Shown: in pieces, positions 1 through 5,294 of the stretch
How positions within the stretch are numbered: the first letter of the stretch is position 1
Layout of the letters: each line of letters opens with the position of its first letter
Origin: CAVSZB01 sp964420395
GTDB lineage: Bacteria; Krumholzibacteriota; Krumholzibacteriia; LZORAL124-64-63
Reading direction: 5' to 3'
DNA length: 9,167 nt
NCBI GenBank assembly: GCA_964420395.1
Contig: CAYQTJ010000125.1
Span: forward strand, 1-9,167
The notes under the pieces: model-generated
Seen by the model: only the letters and a program-made list of their open reading frames with translations
The model's database searches: none
Told to the model about the DNA's origin: nothing
Made by a program: the position numbers and the translations under genes

Positions 1-1
1 G

Positions 2-1669
2 GCGGCGGCGGCCGTTCCGGCGGCGCGTGCCGTGGAGGCGGTGGTCGAGCCGGCGCCGAAGCGTCGTCGCCAGGTGCACCTCGACGCTGCCGCCGGCGAG
101 GGGCCGCGGGGCGGGGAGCCGGCGGTGGCGGTCGCGGCGCGTGAGGCGGTGGCCGGCGGCGATCCGGAGTGGCCGGAGCTGGAGCCGCAGACCGGGGCGG
201 GCGGCGGGCCGGTGCCGCTGCCGGAGTTGTCGCTGTTGCGCGACGCCACGCCCGAGAGCGTGCGGATCGATCCGGCCGCGCTCAACGGGGCCGCCGACCT
301 GCTCGAGGGGACGCTCCGTTCGTTCGGGGTGGAGGGGGAGGTCAAGGATGTCCGGCCGGGGCCGGTCGTCACGACCTTCGAGTACCAGCCGGCGGCCGGC
401 ATCAAGGTGACGCAGATCGTGCAGCGCGCCGACGACCTCGCGCTGGCGATGCGCGCGCGCTCCATCCGCATGGAGGCGCCGATCCCGGGCAAGGCGGCCG
501 TCGGCATCGAGATCCCGAATCCGCAGGCGCAGATCGTGCGGCTCAAGGAAGTGCTGGTCGGCGCGGGCGAAAGGATCAACTCGCCGCTCTCGGTGGTGCT
601 GGGGAAGGACGTCGTCGGCCAGCCGGTGGTGATCGACCTCGCCGCGCAGCCGCACCTGCTGGTGGCCGGATCGACCGGCAGCGGCAAGAGCGTCTGCCTC
701 AACGCGATCATCTGCAACCTGCTCCTGCGCAACGATCCGTCCCGCGTGCGCCTGGTGCTGATCGACCCGAAGATGCTCGAGATGAGCGTCTACAACGGGA
801 TCCCCCACCTGCTGCTGCCGGTCGTGACCGATCCCAAGGAGGCGCTGCGGGCGCTGAAGTGGATGGAAGCGCAGATGGACCACCGTTACCGGCGCCTGGC
901 GCGGCACAGCGTGCGCAACATCGAGGGGTACAACGCGAAGGTGGCGAAGGGCGAGATCGTGACCGAGGAGGGGGAGACGGTCACCGAGCCGATGCCGTAC
1001 TACCTGACCATCGTCGACGAGCTGGCCGACCTGATGATGCAGCTCGGCCAGGACTTCGAACTGCCGATCACCCGCCTGGCGCAGAAGGCGCGGGCGGTCG
1101 GCATCCACCTGATCCTGGCCACGCAGCGTCCCTCCGTGGACGTGCTGACCGGGGTGATCAAGGCGAACATCCCGTGCCGCATCGCCTTCCGGGTCATCCA
1201 GAAGAACGACTCGCGCACCATCCTCGATCTCAACGGCGCCGAGCGGCTGCTCGGGCACGGCGACATGCTGTACCTCCAGCCGGGGCGCGCGCTGCCGGTG
1301 CGGGTGCACGGCGCCTTCCTCGAGCTCGAGGAGTGCGAGGCGATCGTGGCGCACTGGCGCCGGTTCGCCGACCTCACCCGGCCGGTGCAGCTGGCCGAGG
1401 AGCGCGAGGGGGGCGATTCCGACGTGCGCGGCGAGGACGACCTGTTCGAGGCCGCCAGGCGGGTCGTTGTGCTCCACCAGAGCGGTTCCACCTCGCTGCT
1501 GCAGCGGCGCCTGCGCGTCGGGTACACCCGGGCGGGGCGGCTGATGGACATGCTCGAGGAGGCGGGGGTCGTGGGGCCGTTCACCGGCAGCAAGGCGCGC
1601 GACGTGCTGTTGCGCCCGGAGGAGCTGGGGGAGGCGCCCGATTCGCTGGCGCTGGAGGAGGAGGAGTGA
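2..1669 (+). CDS. ftsK: DNA translocase FtsK/SpoIIIE, C-terminal part (5' end outside window)
   Basis: ATP-driven double-stranded DNA pump that clears and aligns the chromosome termini at the division septum. The reading frame is open to the left edge, so the membrane-spanning N-terminus lies upstream; the GTG at 32 is not a credible start. Counting codons from base 2, residues 1-70 are an Ala/Arg/Pro-rich linker, and about 75-205 match the alpha domain. The RecA-like beta domain follows, with Walker A GSTGSGKS at 223-230, Walker B ending in D339-E340 (IVDELADL), and the FtsK signature ATQRPSVDVLTG from 373. About 478-545 form the winged-helix gamma domain that in the family reads polar KOPS/SRS sequences and contacts XerD. 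It ends in an acidic tail (ALEEEE). The stop overlaps the rimO start. Identification is firm; whether it is the septal FtsK or a SpoIIIE-type paralogue cannot be told without the N-terminus. Confidence 0.96.
   Translation, partial: AAAAVPAARAVEAVVEPAPKRRRQVHLDAAAGEGPRGGEPAVAVAAREAVAGGDPEWPELEPQTGAGGGPVPLPELSLLRDATPESVRIDPAALNGAADLLEGTLRSFGVEGEVKDVRPGPVVTTFEYQPAAGIKVTQIVQRADDLALAMRARSIRMEAPIPGKAAVGIEIPNPQAQIVRLKEVLVGAGERINSPLSVVLGKDVVGQPVVIDLAAQPHLLVAGSTGSGKSVCLNAIICNLLLRNDPSRVRLVLIDPKMLEMSVYNGIPHLLLPVVTDPKEALRALKWMEAQMDHRYRRLARHSVRNIEGYNAKVAKGEIVTEEGETVTEPMPYYLTIVDELADLMMQLGQDFELPITRLAQKARAVGIHLILATQRPSVDVLTGVIKANIPCRIAFRVIQKNDSRTILDLNGAERLLGHGDMLYLQPGRALPVRVHGAFLELEECEAIVAHWRRFADLTRPVQLAEEREGGDSDVRGEDDLFEAARRVVVLHQSGSTSLLQRRLRVGYTRAGRLMDMLEEAGVVGPFTGSKARDVLLRPEELGEAPDSLALEEEE
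1654..1658 (+). promoter_or_regulatory. Shine-Dalgarno sequence for rimO
   Basis: GGAGG, the first of a run of GGA repeats encoding the acidic end of FtsK, sits 7 nt before the GTG at 1666. It supports GTG as the rimO start even though it lies inside the ftsK coding sequence. Confidence 0.6.
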
Positions 1670-3123
1670 CCCGCTCGCGCGCCTGCCGCGTCTGGGTCCA
1701 CACGCTCGGCTGCGACAAGAACCTGGTCGATTCCGAGGCGGTCCTGGGACGCTTCGCGGGGCGGGGCGTGACGGTCGCCGACAGTCCGGACGAGGCCGAC
1801 GTCTGGGTGCTCAACACCTGCGGCTTCATCGCCGCCTCCCGCGCCGACAGCTGGGACGCCCTGGCGGAGCTGGCCGCGGCCAAGGGCCGCCGGCGCACCC
1901 TGGTGGTCATGGGCTGCCTGGCGCAGGAGCACGCCGCCGAGATCGCCGCCCGATTTCCGGCCGTGGACGTGGTGGCGGGGGTCGGGAATTTCGGCGCGGT
2001 CGTGGACGCCGCGCTCGATGGCGCGGCCGGACCGCTGGTCGGGGCGGCCGAGGCGGCCCGCTATGACGGCTTCGCCGACCGGCCGCTGCTGACCCCGCCG
2101 CACGTGGCGTTCGTGAAGATCGGCGAGGGGTGCGGCTGCAGCTGCTCGTTCTGCCGAATCCCGCGCATCCGCGGCCCGCTGCGCAGCCGGCCCGCGGCGG
2201 AGATCGTGGCCGAGGCCACCGGCCTGGCCGCGCGCGGCGTGCGCGAGATCCAGCTGGTCAGCCAGAACACGAGCGACTGGGGCCGCGACCTCGGCAGCGA
2301 TCTGGTGGCGCTCGTGGAGGGCCTGAGCGGGGTGCCGGACCTGCGGCGGATCCGCCTGCTGTACCTCTATCCCGGGCACCTGTCGGTGGCGGCCGCGCGG
2401 CGGCTGCTGGCGCTGCCGAAGGTGGTGCCGTACCTGGACCTGCCGATCCAGCATGCCTCCCCTCCGGTGCTGCGCGCGATGCGCCGCCCGCCGGACGCCG
2501 AGGCGATGGCCGACTTCTTCCTGCGGCTCCGGGCGGACCTGCCGGATCTCGTCCTGCGCACCACCGTCCTGCTCGGATTCCCCGGGGAGACGGAGGAGGA
2601 CGTGGAGGTGCTCGCCGACTTCCTGGCCCGCGTCGAGTTTGACCATCTCGGCACCTACCGCTATTCTCCGGAGCCGGGCACGCCGGCCGCCGCGCTGCCG
2701 GAGCGGGTGGCGGACGAAGAGGTGGCGGACCGCGAGGCGCGGCTGCTCGACCTGCAGGCGGAGGTGTCGTTGCGGCGGCAGCGACGCCGGCTCGGGCGGG
2801 CCTTCTCCGCCGTGGTCGATGCGGTGGTGTCGGCGGCCGACGTCGCCGAGACCGTCGGCGCGCTGCGCGAGGGGGAGTGGGCGCCCGGGTGGAACCGGGA
2901 AGGGGCGCCGGTTGTTGGCGACGCGGCGGGTCCGGTCGCCCTGGCGCGCACGGTGCACTACGGCTACGACCTCGATGGCCTGGTCCTGATGGATGGCGCC
3001 GGCAGGCAGGCCGGCCAGTGGCTGACGGCGGAGCTGATCGCGGTCACGCCATGGGACGCGCTCGGGGTGGCGCGCCCGGACGGGAACCCGAACGGAGGCG
3101 GTGCGGCATGCGAGCCGGTTTGA
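1666..3123 (+). CDS. rimO: Ribosomal protein S12 methylthiotransferase RimO
   Basis: Radical-SAM enzyme that adds a methylthio group to the conserved aspartate of ribosomal protein S12, using two iron-sulfur clusters. The 485-residue product starts at GTG in a GTGA overlap with ftsK. The N-terminal UPF0004 domain carries its three cluster cysteines, C16 (TLGCDKNLVDSE, typical of RimO rather than the tRNA enzyme MiaB), C52 (NTCGF) and C84 (MGCLAQ). The radical-SAM CxxxCxxC motif is C156-C160-C163, followed by PRIRGPLRSRP; an extra C158 lies inside the motif. Further RimO hallmarks are LVSQNTSDWG, YLYPGHL, LDLPIQHAS and GFPGETEED. The C-terminal TRAM region (about 370-465) is divergent, and about 20 residues rich in Gly/Pro follow it, making the protein longer than the roughly 440 residues of E. 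coli RimO. The 3' end overlaps the next gene by 16 bp. Confidence 0.95.
   Translation: MTRSRACRVWVHTLGCDKNLVDSEAVLGRFAGRGVTVADSPDEADVWVLNTCGFIAASRADSWDALAELAAAKGRRRTLVVMGCLAQEHAAEIAARFPAVDVVAGVGNFGAVVDAALDGAAGPLVGAAEAARYDGFADRPLLTPPHVAFVKIGEGCGCSCSFCRIPRIRGPLRSRPAAEIVAEATGLAARGVREIQLVSQNTSDWGRDLGSDLVALVEGLSGVPDLRRIRLLYLYPGHLSVAAARRLLALPKVVPYLDLPIQHASPPVLRAMRRPPDAEAMADFFLRLRADLPDLVLRTTVLLGFPGETEEDVEVLADFLARVEFDHLGTYRYSPEPGTPAAALPERVADEEVADREARLLDLQAEVSLRRQRRRLGRAFSAVVDAVVSAADVAETVGALREGEWAPGWNREGAPVVGDAAGPVALARTVHYGYDLDGLVLMDGAGRQAGQWLTAELIAVTPWDALGVARPDGNPNGGGAACEPV
3094..3098 (+). promoter_or_regulatory. Shine-Dalgarno sequence for the gene at 3108
   Basis: GGAGG lies 9 nt before the ATG at 3108, inside the 3' end of rimO. 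It decides the start: the frame is open farther upstream, but no upstream start has both a good ribosome site and a following signal peptide. Confidence 0.6.
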
Positions 3124-3875
3124 CGCGGGTGGCCCGCGGTCTGGTCCTGGCGGCCCTGCTCCTGACGGCCGGCGCGGCGGAGCTGCCGTTCGTCGGTCCG
3201 GCCGGCGCCGCGGCGACGACCGCGGCCGACACGACGCAGGCGCGCGAGCCGACGCCGCGGCTGCCGGGCGTCGGCGCGGCCGACACGGTGCGCGCGAGCG
3301 TCTGGCTGGCGAGGGCGCTGCTGGCGGAGGTGGTGGCGGAGGTCGCAGCGGCGCTGCCGCCGGCGCCGGGCCATGTCGTCGTGCGACCGCTGACCCGATC
3401 GGACGCCAATCCCCTGCTGATCGGCGTGGTGGAGGACCTCCTCGCGGCGCGCGGGGACACGACCTACCTCGACGAGCGGGACATCGCGGACAAGTCGAAG
3501 CCGGCGCCCACGCCGCGCCTGCCGGCCGGCGGCAGCGAGCTGCGCCTGTCGTGCGAGGAACTGGCGCTGGTCTATCCGCGGGTCGGGCGGCGCTTCGGCC
3601 TGTGGCGGCAGTGGGTCGACCGCGAACTGAGCGTCACCGTGCTGGCCACGGTCCTGGATCGCGAGAGCGGGCGGCTGCTCTACGACGGGCGGTTGACCCG
3701 CGCCTACGGCGACCGCGTGCCGGCCGCTCGCTTCGACGACGTGCGCTCTTCCGCCTACGGCCTCGGCAACGCCGTGATCGCGGAGGGGGGATGGCGGCGG
3801 CGGGTCGAGCAGACGGTCGTGCTCGGCACGCTGGCCGGCCTGGTCGCGCTCTATTTCGCGAACACCGGCAGTTGA
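3108..3875 (+). CDS. Hypothetical exported protein with C-terminal hydrophobic segment
   Basis: I do not recognise this 255-residue protein. Residues 1-24 look like a signal peptide: basic start (R2, R7, R10), hydrophobic core LVLAALLLTA, then small residues with possible cleavage after A23-A24 or near A34. A Pro/Thr/Ala-rich stretch (about 32-60) leads to a mixed alpha/beta body (60-230). The segment LSVTVLATVLDRESGRLLYDG (split: a beta strand, an Asp-Arg-Glu-Ser-Gly turn, a second strand) recalls the strand-turn-strand found in CsgG/FlgO/LpoB-type periplasmic domains, but this is only a visual resemblance. The single cysteine is C149. Residues about 236-250 form a short hydrophobic helix followed by ANTGS, so the protein may be anchored at its C-terminus. 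It overlaps rimO and is followed after 31 bp by a BamD-like gene, suggesting an envelope role. Function unknown. Confidence 0.8.
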   Translation: MRAGLTRVARGLVLAALLLTAGAAELPFVGPAGAAATTAADTTQAREPTPRLPGVGAADTVRASVWLARALLAEVVAEVAAALPPAPGHVVVRPLTRSDANPLLIGVVEDLLAARGDTTYLDERDIADKSKPAPTPRLPAGGSELRLSCEELALVYPRVGRRFGLWRQWVDRELSVTVLATVLDRESGRLLYDGRLTRAYGDRVPAARFDDVRSSAYGLGNAVIAEGGWRRRVEQTVVLGTLAGLVALYFANTGS

Positions 3876-3890
3876 GCCGGCGCTGCCGGC
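3876..3890 (+). other. Short GC hairpin in the only intergenic gap
   Basis: GCCGGC, a three-base loop GCT, then GCCGGC form a 6-bp perfect stem directly after the TGA stop of the preceding gene and 5 nt before the Shine-Dalgarno of the next. No T-tract follows, so it is not an intrinsic terminator. It could protect mRNA ends or modulate initiation on the downstream gene, or be chance in GC-rich DNA. Confidence 0.3.
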
Positions 3891-3895
3891 CCGGC

Positions 3896-3901
3896 GGGAG
3901 G
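3896..3901 (+). promoter_or_regulatory. Shine-Dalgarno sequence for the bamD-like gene
   Basis: GGGAGG lies 5 nt before the TTG at 3907. This favours the TTG start over the in-frame ATG at 3970, which would leave only eight uncharged residues before the lipid-bearing cysteine. Confidence 0.65.
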
Positions 3902-3906
3902 TCACG

Positions 3907-4683
3907 TTGACCGTTGCATCGCATTTCCGGTCGGGCGGCGCCAGGGCGTTCGCCTGCTGCATCCCGGCCATGGCGGCGTTCCTGCTGGGCGGGTGCGCCG
4001 GCACGAACCGTCTCCCCTCCGCCACCTACGAGCGGGCACTCTTCGATCACGAGCGGGGCCACGATCGCGAGGCGGTCGCCACCGTCGAGCAGTTCCTCCG
4101 GCGCAGCCCGGGCGATTCCCTGGCGGCCCCCGCGCAGCGGCTGAAGGTGCTGGCGCTGATGAAACTGAAGGAGTACCCCCTGGCGGCCGTCGAGTTGCAG
4201 ATCCTGCGCCAGGAGTACCCGACCAGCGACTTCGTGGGCGAGTCCTGGTTCCTGGAGGGGGTGGCGCTGTTCCGCCAGGTGGGGCGGCTGGAGCGCGACA
4301 TCGCGCCGGCCCTCGAGGCGCGCACGCGGTTCCGGCGCTTCCTGGCCGATTGGCCGGACGCGCCGCAGGCCGCCGAGGCGCGCGACTACCTGGTGCGCAT
4401 CAGCGATCTGGAGATGGAGAAGAAGCTGGGCGAGGCCGAGGTGTACGTGCAGCTGGGCCAGCCGGCCGCCGCGGGCGTGGTGCTCGACACGGTCCTCGCA
4501 CAGGAGAAGGAGGGACGCCTGCGGCCGCGCCTGCTGCTGCGCCGGGCCGAAGTGGCGCTCAAGGCGAAGCGTCCGGAGGAGGCGACGGCGGCCTGGCAGC
4601 GCCTGGTGGCCGAGCACCCCGACAGTCCCGAGGCGGGCGAGGCCCGCCGGGCGCTGGCGCGCCTGCCGGCCGAAGGGCCATGA
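3907..4683 (+). CDS. bamD: BamD-like outer-membrane assembly lipoprotein (TPR protein)
   Basis: Probable BamD-type lipoprotein, the TPR partner of BamA in inserting beta-barrel proteins into the outer membrane. The 258-residue precursor uses a TTG start backed by a good ribosome site. The signal segment ends in a lipobox L27-G28-G29-C30; Ala follows the cysteine, so there is no Asp retention signal for the inner membrane. The mature part is helical and repeats the BamD pattern: YERALFDHERGHDREAV, then EYPLAAVELQILRQEYPTSDFVGES, then the long third unit with LEARTRFRRFLADWPDAPQA and the SDLEMEKKLGEAEVYVQLG helix pair. Total length fits BamD (245 in E. coli). It could instead be another TPR lipoprotein of the YfiO fold, since TPR proteins are hard to tell apart by eye; the four-to-five repeat layout and length make BamD the best call. 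The last bases overlap nadD (ATGA). Confidence 0.75.
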   Translation: MTVASHFRSGGARAFACCIPAMAAFLLGGCAGTNRLPSATYERALFDHERGHDREAVATVEQFLRRSPGDSLAAPAQRLKVLALMKLKEYPLAAVELQILRQEYPTSDFVGESWFLEGVALFRQVGRLERDIAPALEARTRFRRFLADWPDAPQAAEARDYLVRISDLEMEKKLGEAEVYVQLGQPAAAGVVLDTVLAQEKEGRLRPRLLLRRAEVALKAKRPEEATAAWQRLVAEHPDSPEAGEARRALARLPAEGP

Positions 4684-5294
4684 GACGGGCCCTCTTCGGC
4701 GGTTCCTTCGACCCGTTCCATGACGGGCACCTCGCGATCATCCGCGCGACCCTCGCGCGGGACCTGGCGGACATGGTCGTGGTCATGCCGGCGGCCCACA
4801 ATCCGCACAAGCCGGAGCCGTCGGCCGCCGCCGGGCACCGCCTGCGAATGGCGGAACTGGGCGTGGCCGGCCTCGCGGCGGTGGAAGTGTCCGACCTGGA
4901 GGCCCGGCGACCGGGTCCGAGCTTCACCGTCGAGACGCTCGAGACCCTGGTGCGCAGGCACCCCGGCGATGCCTGGCGGCTGCTGATCGGCGCCGACAAC
5001 CTGGCGGAGTTTTGCCGCTGGCGGGAACCGGAGCGGCTGCTCGAGCTGGCCGACCTGCTGGTCTTTCCGCGGGGCGGCGCCGCGGTCGAACTGCCGCCGC
5101 TCCTGCGCGGCCACGCCACGACCGTCTCCGGATTCGCCTGCCCCGCCGCCTCGACGGCGGTCCGCGCCGCTCTGGCCGCCGGTCGCTGCCCGCCGGACCT
5201 GCTGCCGCCGGCGGTGCGGGAGTACATCGCGCGGCACCGGCTCTACGGCTGCGCGCCGGCGGACGGCGGCTGCGGGGGGGCGCCATGTCGCTGA
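4680..5294 (+). CDS. nadD: Nicotinate-nucleotide adenylyltransferase NadD
   Basis: Transfers AMP from ATP to nicotinate mononucleotide, giving deamido-NAD in NAD synthesis; cytoplasmic. The 204-residue product begins at ATG 4680 in an ATGA overlap with the upstream stop. The only purine-rich sequence before it (GAAGGG, 2 nt away) is too close to be a good ribosome site, so translational coupling is likely. Visible motifs: the nucleotidyltransferase signature GGSFDPFHDGH (7-17) with H14 and H17, NPHK (41-44), IGADN (103-107), and S158-T159-A160-V161-R162, the family's ISSTxIR-type ATP-binding motif. The end VREYIARHRLY matches the usual C-terminus, but about 16 residues follow with three cysteines (GCAPADGGCGGAPC). 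The gene overlaps polA by 10 bp. Confidence 0.95.
   Translation: MRRALFGGSFDPFHDGHLAIIRATLARDLADMVVVMPAAHNPHKPEPSAAAGHRLRMAELGVAGLAAVEVSDLEARRPGPSFTVETLETLVRRHPGDAWRLLIGADNLAEFCRWREPERLLELADLLVFPRGGAAVELPPLLRGHATTVSGFACPAASTAVRAALAAGRCPPDLLPPAVREYIARHRLYGCAPADGGCGGAPCR

Noticed and set aside
1..20. GGC repeat at the left edge as a microsatellite or mobile-element end
   Set aside because: It reads as Ala codons in the FtsK linker and is short; ordinary for GC-rich coding DNA.
32..34. GTG as the start of the ftsK gene
   Set aside because: The frame is open to the left edge and FtsK needs upstream membrane segments; no ribosome site is seen before it.
1000..2958. A 652-codon minus-strand open frame opposite ftsK/rimO
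   Set aside because: Same cause; it spans two unrelated, well-supported genes and shows only low-complexity Arg/Ala/His-rich sequence.
3970..3972. ATG as alternative start of the bamD-like gene
   Set aside because: It would leave only MAAFLLGG before the lipobox cysteine with no basic residue, and it lacks a ribosome site; the TTG at 3907 has GGGAGG 5 nt upstream.
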